A DNA stretch of 5,490 bases. Source: Chloroflexota bacterium. GTDB lineage: Bacteria; Chloroflexota; Dehalococcoidia; Dehalococcoidales; UBA3254. The notes below the pieces were generated by a model. That model searched no databases. It worked only from the letters and a program-made list of their open reading frames with translations, and was not told the origin of the DNA. Positions 1 to 5,490 of the stretch are shown here, one piece after another. The DNA is taken from assembly GCA_017860765.1 (NCBI GenBank), contig JAGDMY010000242.1:1-5490 (forward strand). Direction: 5' to 3'. Each line of letters starts with the position of its first letter. Position 1 is the first letter of the stretch. A program made the translations under genes and the position numbers.

Positions 1-11
1 TCAATCATAAA

Positions 12-39
12 ATTATTGCTTAAAGAGCCAAATTATCAA
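12..39 (-). promoter_or_regulatory. Weak candidate promoter pointing out of the left edge
   Basis: On the minus strand TTGATA (39-34) and AATAAT (17-12) are separated by 16 bp, each with five of six consensus matches. It lies beyond the nested inverted repeat and would serve a gene past the left edge. The local sequence is AT-rich, so a chance match is quite possible. Confidence 0.3.
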
Positions 40-132
40 GAAGTCACCTGGAGGCTGACATATTAAAAATGGCGAAATTAAAGAATCCTCCACATTTGCT
101 GGATTCGGCTGGTACGCCCTTCAGATATTGGA

Positions 133-180
133 GACCGCCCCTTAACCTGGAGGCAGGTTATCCGGAGCTGAGGGCGGGTC
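133..180 (-). repeat. Nested inverted repeat downstream of the SDR gene (possible operon terminator)
   Basis: An inner perfect 7-bp stem, TAACCTG / CAGGTTA (143-149 and 154-160) with a GAGG loop, sits inside an outer stem, GACCGCCC (133-140) with GGGCGGGTC (172-180), which pairs over eight base pairs with one bulge. The TCCGGA between them is itself palindromic. The element starts 53 bp past the SDR stop, the right place for a transcript end. There is no T-tract after it on the minus strand, so a classic intrinsic terminator is not shown; it could instead protect the mRNA 3' end or be a dispersed repeat. Confidence 0.45.
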
Positions 181-233
181 ATTCTAAATAAGTCTTGTTA
201 CCCTTGGTCTGATATATCTTAAAAACCCAAAAT

Positions 234-1016
234 CTAAATCCCAACCGGCATCAATGGTAATCCCCCGCCGACATTGATCGCTTCACCAGTGATATAAGAG
301 GATGGTTCTGTCACCAGGAAGAGAGCCACGGCCGCTATTTCCTCAGGTTTGCCCATCCTTTGCATCGGCGCCGTCTTTCCTTTGGCAACGAAATAGGCTT
401 CCCTTTGCTCCTCTGTCATGTTCTTTATACGTGGTCCATAATACTCAGTGCGTATCGGTCCAGGCACAATGGCATTAACCAGAATATTGAAACTGACCAA
501 CTCTATTGCCAGATTCTGGGTTAAAGAGATGACCCCAGCTTTAGCGGCATGGTAATGCACCACGGACCTCGGTGGGTTAACCGCGCCCAATGAAGAAATA
601 TTGACGATCCGGCCGTATTTCTTTTCTTTCATGTGGGGTACGACTGCCTTGGAACACAAAAACACGCTTTTTAAATTCAGATCGATAATCCTGTCCCAAT
701 CCTCTTCAGTTACCTCTTCCAGGGACCACATGGTCCCGAGAGCACCGGCATTATTAACCAGGATGTCGATTTTACTAAATTTACGGATGGCAGCGTTCAC
801 CATTTCCTGTACCTGACTGTTATTGGTAACATCACACCGTATGAAAAAGGCCTTTCCACCCATTTTGGATATCTCATCTACAGTTTTCTTTCCTTGAGGC
901 TCAGAGATATCTGAGATAACCACCGAGCAGCCTTCCGCCGCAAACTTGAAGGCCATCGCTCTCCCCATTCCAGTCGCACCACCGGTAATAACAGCTACTC
1001 TATTATCAAGCAACAT
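234..1016 (-). CDS. Short-chain dehydrogenase/reductase (classical SDR, probably NAD-dependent)
   Basis: A 260-aa classical SDR with the full set of motifs: the cofactor-binding TGGATGMG (11-18), Asp36 at the end of the second strand (typical of NAD(H) preference over NADP(H)), CDV at 61-63, NNAG (88-91), the structural Asn114, and the catalytic Ser142-Tyr155-Lys159 set in NISSLGA and YHAAK. PGPIRTE (185-191) and the C-terminal YITGEAINVGGG (241-252) are also standard, so the enzyme looks complete and active. It would oxidise a hydroxy group to a ketone, or the reverse, in the cytoplasm. The substrate cannot be assigned; FabG-like 3-hydroxyacyl and hydroxy-acid dehydrogenases share this pattern. 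The start at 1016 is supported by CAGGAG eight bases upstream. It follows the broken MmgE/PrpD gene by 103 bp with no clear promoter between, so it is probably the last gene of the same transcript. Confidence 0.92.
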   Translation of the reverse strand: MLLDNRVAVITGGATGMGRAMAFKFAAEGCSVVISDISEPQGKKTVDEISKMGGKAFFIRCDVTNNSQVQEMVNAAIRKFSKIDILVNNAGALGTMWSLEEVTEEDWDRIIDLNLKSVFLCSKAVVPHMKEKKYGRIVNISSLGAVNPPRSVVHYHAAKAGVISLTQNLAIELVSFNILVNAIVPGPIRTEYYGPRIKNMTEEQREAYFVAKGKTAPMQRMGKPEEIAAVALFLVTEPSSYITGEAINVGGGLPLMPVGI

Positions 1017-1119
1017 GAATTTTTCTCCTGTTAAATTATTTCTTAGTCCCGGTTAATAATTTGTTCCTGGCCTCTCTTTGTTTTGAGAGATAGATGATGG
1101 ATCTGAACCATAACTCCGT

Positions 1120-2178
1120 TTATCGTATTAAGTTAGTCAGCTCAGCGATGTTGGCCAGTTCGTCAAGGTGATCAACGGCACTGATAATCTTCTCCCTCTT
1201 TTGTTTATCTAAATACTTGCCGGTTAAGGAATGGAATTTAGAGATGATCTCTGGTTTGCTAGCTGGATTCTCAGGGTCACCCTTTGGATAATCAACATGG
1301 GCCCGTAATGTAGACCCGTCATTTAACTCGGCAATTAATGTAGCCGGATAGGCGCGGGGATACATAGCCTCGGCTTCAGGATCAAATTCCCATGCCACTT
1401 TTTCGGCCACGGCTAATACTTGAGCATCCTTCAGTGCTTCAACTCCGAATTCATCCATGCCCCCTTTATTTTTACAGATCGCGGTCGCGATAGCCCAAGG
1501 GAGGCTGAACTGTGCATCGACATGAGTTTTCGGCTTAAGTTTTTGCTCAATTGGATTACAGAGCATCTTGATTGAGAAATCTCCAACTTTGGCCACGATC
1601 CTTTTCACATTATCCGATCGAACACCCTGGCGATACAAATCTACAGCGCAATCAAAGACGGGTCCGCAAAAGCGGCAGCAAGCGTACATCTTAATACTGG
1701 TGTCCTTCATTTCCCATTTTTGGCCCAAAGATTCCGTGATACGCCTGTAATCGAACTGATCTTTAAAAGAGAAGGCACGAATAAGCCCGTTTGGCCCATC
1801 AAATACGGTTCCGGCTCCGATAAAGTGCTTCTCCGCCAGAGATGCGGCCAAAACGCCCCCCATAGCTGGATGCCCTGCCTGGAGTGGCTTCTGCCACGCA
1901 CCCTCTCCCGTGCATTCCTGGGTGCCAGAGGCAAAACTTCCGGCTATGCCCAGAGCGTATTTAGTTCTCTCTACGTCCAATCCTATCACTTTGGCGCAAG
2001 AGGCTGCCGCGCCGAACACTCCACAGGTGCCGGTCGGATGGAACCCCTGGTAATATGATTTGCCCAGGAAAGACTCGCCCAGGCGGATCATGACCTCAAG
2101 ACCCAAAACATAGGCTAAAAGGAACTCCTTCCCGGAAACGCCCCGGTTCTCAATCCAGCGCATGCGCTGAAGTGCCAT
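1120..2178 (-). pseudogene. MmgE/PrpD-family protein, C-terminal fragment in a shifted frame
   Basis: This frame carries the rest of the MmgE/PrpD protein, in-family from about residue 10 (ENRGVSGKEFLLAYVLGLEV) to the end at 352. Recognisable family elements are GFHPTGTCGVFGAA (45-58, with His47 at the position of an active-site His), WQKPLQAGHPAMGGVLAA (95-112, with a conserved Lys), CCRFCGPVFDCA (167-178), DAQFSLPWAIATAI (221-234) and DYPKGDPENP (296-305). The first nine residues are only an out-of-frame reading of the N-terminal fragment's end. The ATG at 2178 has no Shine-Dalgarno sequence, so separate translation is doubtful. With the N-terminal 96 residues and about 24 missing ones, the original protein would have been about 460 aa, normal for the family. 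The family commonly has a His in the CC-x-x-x-H-P motif; here that place reads Gly172. The conserved remainder suggests the break is recent or artefactual. Confidence 0.8.
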
Positions 2179-2440
2179 TGAGCAAGGCAGCGTTCATCAT
2201 CGACGTCTTGAAACCATGAGCTACCACCGAACTGCGGCTATTCCCTCCCTCTGCTTGAAGCACCTCTGTCAGTATGTTAATCTGAGGTCTGTTGGATGAA
2301 CCTACCATACAGCCTATTAAATCGAGAGCAAATTCTTTGGCCTTCTCCACGGCCTCGTGGGGGACAGATTCAAACTTTTCTCTGACAACAAACTCGGCGA
2401 TTACTTCAGCCAGCCATTTTGGTTTCTTTCTATTATCCAC
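2150..2440 (-). pseudogene. MmgE/PrpD-family protein, N-terminal fragment (gene disrupted by an internal deletion and frameshift)
   Basis: These 96 codons from a GTG start encode the N-terminus of a MmgE/PrpD-family protein, the family of 2-methylcitrate dehydratase PrpD, cis-aconitate decarboxylase and iminodisuccinate epimerase. The helical start (LAEVIAEFVV, then VPHEAVEKAKEFALDLIGCMVGSS) and the motif AALLNGTSAHALD (84-96) are typical. The frame stops with TGA (2152-2150) straight after HALD, where intact relatives continue with FDDT...HPS and a P-A-x-L-A-x-A helix. The Asp of HALD, equivalent as I recall to Asp93 of human cis-aconitate decarboxylase, is kept. The following conserved Thr and His (Thr97 and His103 there) are lost. 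Translation is well supported by the coupled start, but a 96-residue piece is unlikely to fold or act as an enzyme. An assembly or sequencing error is the main alternative. Confidence 0.8.
2156..2169. repeat. Perfect 14-bp palindrome beside the MmgE/PrpD breakpoint
   Basis: CAGCGCATGCGCTG is identical to its own reverse complement and ends three to five bases from where the two frames join (about 2151-2153). It encodes part of the conserved SAHAL motif, so it is native coding sequence and not an insertion. Palindromes can form hairpins that promote polymerase slippage, which could explain a local deletion; that link is inference. Confidence 0.6.
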
Positions 2441-2453
2441 TAATTGCCCCTCT
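2438..2453 (-). promoter_or_regulatory. TAGTG stop/start overlap with ribosome-binding site for the MmgE/PrpD gene
   Basis: The PrpF stop TAG (2442-2440) shares its last base with a GTG start codon (2440-2438). AGAGGGG (2453-2447) lies six bases before the GTG. No in-frame ATG occurs before residue 79 of the downstream protein, so GTG is the only sensible start. The arrangement predicts coupled translation of the two proteins. Confidence 0.7.
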
Positions 2454-3624
2454 TGAGATAATCATTATCTTGAAACAGCCCCTCCGGCACATAGACGAAG
2501 CCTTCTAGAATCCTTCGAGAAGTCCGTCCAAACGCCACCAGCTTCACCTTAGGTCCCTGGGAAGTATTTTCCACATCCACCTCAACTGGCATCTTCCCAC
2601 TGGGATGGCCGATGAGCACGATTTTGGTCTCTCTGGCCCTGGGAGAACAGACACGGTTGACGATTGTTCCTTCGATCATCGCGGCAACCGCCGTACAAAC
2701 GGCACCAGTCCCGGCGTAAGTCTTGTGCATCGTCTGCATGAAATAAGATCGGGCGACAAAATCGATATCAGCACTCTCTATACGAGCTCCGTCGGTGAAA
2801 CTCGTGTAAGCAGTCGGCCTGTTGACAAAGATTATTAATGGCCGGGTAGGGCTTTCAAATCGCGCCTTGGCCGGATCAGTCGCCAGTCCGAGGAATTTTG
2901 ATACTGCTCCCCGGATGAGCTCAATGCTTTCCAGAGTGTCGATCACCTTCGGGTCCATGGGGCCCTCAATTCCGGAAAACCCCAGTGACTCAGCTTTGAA
3001 GAAACAAGCCGGATTTCCTACGTCCACGATGGAGAGTTCGGCTTTGCCAATGGCGGGAAGCGAAAGCGTATCCACCGGGTTACCGGTGGGCAAAATCCCG
3101 CTCCCCAGGGTTCCGCAGGTTTCAGAATAATCGAGGAGAATTTTGCTACCTGTGCCTGGGACTCCGTCGATGGCGTAATCACCAGTATATTTGGCCTTTC
3201 CACCAGAGACAGCAACATAGGCCTTTAAAACCTTCTTGGTATTGGTATTATAGATACGGACAAGAGTCCGCGGTTCCGTCACCCTTACTAGTCCTTCATC
3301 GATGGCAAAGGGCCCCACTCCGGAGGAGATATTGCCGCAGTTTCCTGAGAAATCAACGAAGGCTTCATCTATGGACACTTGCCCCATGGTGTAGTTGACA
3401 TCAGCGTCGGTGCGTTTAGAAGGCCCAATAATGGCCACTTTGCTGGTCAGGGGATCAGCGCCGCCCAAACCATTAATCTGCCTGACGTCGGGGCTGCCAA
3501 AAATACTCAGGATGACTCTCTCCCTCAACTTTAAATTCTCAGGCAGATCTTTTTCATGGAAATAGACTCCCTTACTGGTCCCTGCTCTTTGGATGACGCA
3601 GGGTATCCTTCGAAAATCACCCAT
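2440..3624 (-). CDS. PrpF-family isomerase (2-methylaconitate / 3-methylitaconate isomerase-like)
   Basis: A 394-aa PrpF-domain protein with the two-lobed diaminopimelate-epimerase fold, close to the usual PrpF length of about 390-400 aa. Family signatures in order: QRAGTSKGVYF (12-22), GLGGADPLTSKVAII (52-66), YTMGQV (78-83), GNCGNISSGVGPFA (94-107) and AGTGAVCTA (304-312). Lys62 and Cys96 correspond to the lysine and cysteine implicated in proton transfer in characterised PrpF. Known members shift a double bond or convert cis/trans isomers of unsaturated di- or tricarboxylates: 2-methylaconitate (PrpF), 3-methylitaconate (Mii of nicotinate fermentation) and 4-oxalomesaconate (GalD). The substrate here is unknown, and no methylcitrate-cycle partners are visible. 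The ATG at 3624 has an ideal AGGAGG six bases upstream. Its TAG stop overlaps the GTG start of the MmgE/PrpD gene by one base, a strong sign of translational coupling and related function. Confidence 0.9.
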   Translation of the reverse strand: MGDFRRIPCVIQRAGTSKGVYFHEKDLPENLKLRERVILSIFGSPDVRQINGLGGADPLTSKVAIIGPSKRTDADVNYTMGQVSIDEAFVDFSGNCGNISSGVGPFAIDEGLVRVTEPRTLVRIYNTNTKKVLKAYVAVSGGKAKYTGDYAIDGVPGTGSKILLDYSETCGTLGSGILPTGNPVDTLSLPAIGKAELSIVDVGNPACFFKAESLGFSGIEGPMDPKVIDTLESIELIRGAVSKFLGLATDPAKARFESPTRPLIIFVNRPTAYTSFTDGARIESADIDFVARSYFMQTMHKTYAGTGAVCTAVAAMIEGTIVNRVCSPRARETKIVLIGHPSGKMPVEVDVENTSQGPKVKLVAFGRTSRRILEGFVYVPEGLFQDNDYLKRGN

Positions 3625-3730
3625 GGCAAACCTCCTGCTTAAGGAATTTTCAACTTGCTATACGGGACCATCCAGATTCCCCGGGTTTTGCATATCCTCA
3701 AGTTAATAAATTATCACTCTAAATCAAGCG

Positions 3731-5191
3731 TCAGCTATACCTGAATTGATGGAGCGGAACTTGCCGGTGGTAATACTTAATCATTTCGTTGACGGCTTTG
3801 GCGGCCTCATCCACGCTGGGGAAAAAAGGCACTTTTTCTGCGACAAGACGGCTCCTCAGGCTTGCCCGAAGCTGGTAATTCCAGCTTTCCCCTTCGGCAA
3901 TACCCGGAGATCTTTCGTCAAAAACCACCAGCAGCGGTTTGGTGTATTTCTTCTTGACGTTGATATAACCTTCGCAGCTGTCTGTCAACTCTTGAATGAA
4001 ATGGTCACGGTCAAAAGGGGGATCTTCCTCGGCATCTGCTGCGATAAAATCGAAGGCAGAGTTTTGGGCCATTTCGGCCGCCATTGCCTCCATGGTGAAG
4101 GGGTCTCCTGCCACTATGATTGAGCAATCCGCCGGGTTGCCGATCCAGTCCCAGATCTGGGAGCCCCGCCGCTTGAATTCTTCGCGAATCTTCCCGGGCA
4201 GTTCGGGTACTTCAAATCCGTTCTCTGCCCAACAATCGGCGGAGAGTATGCTGCGTCCACCACCACACCCCACGATCCCTACCCGGCGACCTGTGATCGG
4301 CGGCAGTAGAGAAAAGGCCAGTGCCAGGTTAACTGCTTCATCGATGTGCCGCGCCGGGATTGCCCCCACCTGACGCATGGCAACTTCCCAGATTTTGCCG
4401 GATCCAGCCAGGGTGGCTGTATGAGTGGCAGTCAGGCGGGCTCCAACGCTAGTCCGACCTCCCTTGCAGATGATTATTGGTTTGCTTTCGGCTGCACGGC
4501 GCACTAGCTTCAGGAATTCGCGCGCATCGCCTTTCACTCCCTCTATATAGCATACGATCACTCTGGTTTGAGGGTCGGAGGTGAAATATTCGATCAAGTC
4601 GTTCTGATTAATATCGAGCGCATTGCCGTAGCTCACCACCTTACTGAATCGCAATCCTCTTAAACTGCCTATATGAACAAGCTCGGTGGAGTTGCCGCCG
4701 CTCTGGATTATTGCCCCCACCGGACCAGGTTCGCGCGGAAAATCGTAGCCAAAAGCCAGCCCGTCTTCGGGAGAAAAAATCCCAAGGCAATTGGGGCCGA
4801 TGAGACGGAGGCCGCATTCCCGTGCTTTTTTGAGCACCTGCATTTCCATATCTTTCGCCTCCGCCCTCCCGGTTTCAGCGCTGCGACCGGCGAGAATGTG
4901 CAAGGCTCTGACCTTTTTTGACTGACATTGGTCTATGAGAGCCGGAACATTGTTGACCCCGATGCAGCAAATTACGTAGTCGATTGTCGCGGGGACGGAG
5001 GAAAGATCCGGGAAGGCTTTTACTCCCAAAATTTCGCTTTGGCGCGAATTGATGGGATATATCTGGCCTTTGAAGCCATAATCCAGAATGTGTTTCATCA
5101 TGTCGCAGCCAAAGGAATTAGGATTGGCTGATGCGCCGACAATGGCAACGGATTGGGGGTGGAACAGGAACTCCAGAGAATTCGGAGCCAT
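3731..5191 (-). CDS. NDP-forming acyl-CoA synthetase alpha subunit (CoA-binding / succinyl-CoA ligase-like domains)
   Basis: A 486-aa cytoplasmic protein of the ADP-forming acetate/acyl-CoA ligase superfamily, which interconverts acyl-CoA + ADP + Pi with acid + CoA + ATP. The N-terminal Rossmann-type CoA-binding domain (about 5-140) carries SVAIVGAS (14-21) and the diagnostic IGPNCLGIF (131-139). The second, succinyl-CoA-ligase-like domain (about 155-290) has SGGNSTE (164-170), YIEGVKGD (215-222) and ARLTATHTATLAGS (251-264). His257 there matches the phosphorylated catalytic His of the family's SHTGALAG motif. A third flavodoxin-like segment (about 302-480) starts with RRVGIVGCGGGRS. The length fits a stand-alone alpha subunit (about 450-490 aa). 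The ATP-grasp beta part, which brings fused enzymes to about 700 aa, is absent here and from the downstream genes. The ATG at 5191 is chosen for its ribosome-binding site, the promoter position and the typical 'LEFLFHPQSVAIVGAS' start. The acyl substrate is not predictable. Without a beta partner it could also have a CoA-transfer or regulatory role. Confidence 0.85.
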   Translation of the reverse strand: MAPNSLEFLFHPQSVAIVGASANPNSFGCDMMKHILDYGFKGQIYPINSRQSEILGVKAFPDLSSVPATIDYVICCIGVNNVPALIDQCQSKKVRALHILAGRSAETGRAEAKDMEMQVLKKARECGLRLIGPNCLGIFSPEDGLAFGYDFPREPGPVGAIIQSGGNSTELVHIGSLRGLRFSKVVSYGNALDINQNDLIEYFTSDPQTRVIVCYIEGVKGDAREFLKLVRRAAESKPIIICKGGRTSVGARLTATHTATLAGSGKIWEVAMRQVGAIPARHIDEAVNLALAFSLLPPITGRRVGIVGCGGGRSILSADCWAENGFEVPELPGKIREEFKRRGSQIWDWIGNPADCSIIVAGDPFTMEAMAAEMAQNSAFDFIAADAEEDPPFDRDHFIQELTDSCEGYINVKKKYTKPLLVVFDERSPGIAEGESWNYQLRASLRSRLVAEKVPFFPSVDEAAKAVNEMIKYYHRQVPLHQFRYS

Positions 5192-5198
5192 GCCTCTA

Positions 5199-5206
5199 CA
5201 CCTCTC
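5199..5206 (-). promoter_or_regulatory. Ribosome-binding site that fixes the acyl-CoA synthetase start
   Basis: GAGAGGTG on the minus strand lies 7 nt before the ATG at 5191-5189. It supports this ATG over the upstream in-frame TTG at 5278-5276, which falls inside the -35 box and upstream of the predicted transcript start. Confidence 0.7.
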
Positions 5207-5249
5207 AAGCAAGATCGACGATGTGGGCCAGAGCCAAAGAATTGCTAAT

Positions 5250-5278
5250 ACTATAGGCGAACCTGCCGGGCTTGTCAA
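5250..5278 (-). promoter_or_regulatory. Near-consensus sigma-70 promoter for the acyl-CoA synthetase/PrpF operon
   Basis: On the minus strand a perfect -35 box TTGACA (5278-5273) is followed by a 17-bp spacer and a -10 box TATAGT (5255-5250), five of six matches to consensus. Transcription would start near 5243, leaving an untranslated leader of about 50 nt before the ATG at 5191. No comparably good promoter is visible in the downstream gaps, so this one probably drives the whole run of genes to the left. A dyad symmetry is centred on its -35 box (separate entry). Confidence 0.8.
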
Positions 5279-5287
5279 GACAGGCAG
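5263..5287. promoter_or_regulatory. Candidate operator: 25-bp dyad centred on the -35 box
   Basis: On the plus strand the sequence reads CTGCC-N3-CTTG-T-CAAG-N3-GGCAG, centred on base 5275. Ten of the twelve positions on each side are complementary. The dyad covers the whole TTGACA element, so a dimeric regulator bound here would block RNA polymerase. A one-base centre makes a stable RNA hairpin from the full dyad unlikely and no T-tract follows, which favours a DNA-binding site over a terminator. The regulator is not in this window and its family is unknown. Confidence 0.45.
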
Positions 5288-5389
5288 AATGAGGGCTCTT
5301 ACCGTTCACACCTGGTCTTCCGGGTTAAGGTTCAGCGCCTGGGTTGAAGGATGAATTATACAGAAAGGCCTTTGATTGCCAGTTTATAA

Positions 5390-5490
5390 TTAGTCCAGGC
5401 CATACTTTTTCCATTTTTTATCGACTAACTCGGGAATTCCTTTTGAAGCCCGGGTACAATCCGGCGGGAAACGGCGGTTTCCCCACTCGG
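5390..5490 (-). CDS. C-terminal tail of a probable UbiD-family decarboxylase (partial, 5' end outside the window)
   Basis: Reading the minus strand from base 5488 gives 32 codons ending in TAA at 5392-5390. The peptide contains EWGNRRFPPDC, then GIPELVDKKWKKYGLD at the very end. The pattern of an R-F-P-P segment followed by a final 'V-x-x-x-W-x-x-Y-G-L' is how many UbiD-family (prenylated-FMN-dependent) decarboxylases end, and this frame looks far more protein-like than the other two. The family call is inferred from a short tail remembered from the family; no catalytic residues are visible. UbiD enzymes decarboxylate, or in reverse carboxylate, unsaturated or aromatic acids in the cytoplasm. 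Its stop lies about 110 bp before the -35 box of the next promoter, so it may belong to a separate upstream transcript. An unrelated protein with a similar tail cannot be excluded. Confidence 0.45.
   Translation of the reverse strand, partial: EWGNRRFPPDCTRASKGIPELVDKKWKKYGLD

Noticed and set aside
46..154. ACCTGGAGGC occurring at 46-55 and 145-154 as a repeat pair
   Set aside because: Ten bases, two copies, no conserved flanks; the second copy is explained by the stem-loop.
1072..1089. CTCTC...GAGAG inverted repeat between the MmgE/PrpD and SDR genes as a terminator
   Set aside because: Only five base pairs with an eight-base loop and no T-tract on the minus strand; too weak.
1720..2058. 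Long plus-strand open frames lying inside the minus-strand genes
   Set aside because: They sit opposite clearly conserved protein-coding sequence, lack family motifs and ribosome-binding sites, and are antisense by-products.
2149..2178. Independent translation restart of the MmgE/PrpD C-terminal part at ATG 2178 as a genuine two-subunit arrangement
   Set aside because: No Shine-Dalgarno sequence precedes it, its first nine residues are an out-of-frame reading of conserved NGTSAHALD, and an active-site segment is absent from both parts, which fits a deletion and not a natural split.
3625..3730. A separate promoter for PrpF in the 106-bp gap, and a terminator for the preceding gene
   Set aside because: TATAGC-like sequence is present but without a matching -35 box, and no stem followed by a T-tract was found; only the AGGAGG ribosome-binding site is convincing.
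5192..5278. An in-frame TTG start at 5278 adding 29 residues to the acyl-CoA synthetase
   Set aside because: The TTG is part of the -35 box, the extra residues do not resemble the family's N-terminus, and the ATG at 5191 has a proper ribosome-binding site.
5364..5373. AAAGGCCTTT palindrome after the UbiD-like stop as a terminator
   Set aside because: A palindrome with no loop cannot form a useful RNA hairpin and no T-tract follows.
1..5490. CRISPR arrays, tRNA or rRNA genes, insertion sequences
   Set aside because: No regularly spaced repeats, no cloverleaf or rRNA-like stretches, and no transposase motifs or terminal repeats were seen on either strand.

Overview
The window is bacterial DNA with tightly packed, single-direction gene organisation. 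Every supported gene lies on the minus strand, so transcription runs from the right end (5490) to the left (1). Ribosome-binding sites are good Shine-Dalgarno sequences, one promoter is close to the sigma-70 consensus, and base composition looks near 50% GC. The gene families (NDP-forming acyl-CoA synthetase alpha subunit, PrpF isomerase, MmgE/PrpD, SDR dehydrogenase, probable UbiD-type decarboxylase tail) are typical of organic-acid catabolism. They would fit an anaerobic or syntrophic bacterium, for example a Desulfobacterota or Firmicutes-like lineage, but nothing here fixes the taxon.

Layout in transcription order: 5490-5390 is the C-terminal tail of an upstream gene, resembling the end of UbiD-family decarboxylases. 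5389-5192 is a 198-bp regulatory gap with a near-consensus promoter (TTGACA, 17-bp spacer, TATAGT). A 25-bp dyad, a candidate operator, is centred on the -35 box. 5191-3731 encodes a 486-aa alpha-type acyl-CoA synthetase subunit (CoA-binding domains and catalytic His, no ATP-grasp). After a 106-bp gap with no convincing promoter comes a PrpF-family isomerase (3624-2440). Its TAG stop shares one base with the GTG start of an MmgE/PrpD-family gene (2440-1120). After a further 103 bp comes an SDR oxidoreductase (1016-234). The last 233 bp carry no convincing gene. They hold a nested inverted repeat (133-180) that may end the operon, and a weak promoter-like pair (12-39) pointing out of the left edge.

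The most striking point is that the MmgE/PrpD gene is broken. The N-terminal frame ends in TGA right after the family's HALD motif. The remainder continues in another frame from the E-x-R-G-x-S-G motif. About 24 residues that should lie between them (the FDDT...HPS active-site block) are missing, consistent with a deletion of roughly 70 bp. A perfect 14-bp palindrome lies beside the breakpoint.

Together the genes suggest a module that activates a carboxylic acid to its CoA thioester (or recovers ATP from one), isomerises an unsaturated di- or tricarboxylate (PrpF), hydrates, dehydrates, isomerises or decarboxylates it (MmgE/PrpD), and oxidises a hydroxy intermediate (SDR). The actual substrate cannot be read from the sequence. 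No prpB, prpC or acnD is present, so a standard methylcitrate cycle assignment is not supported.
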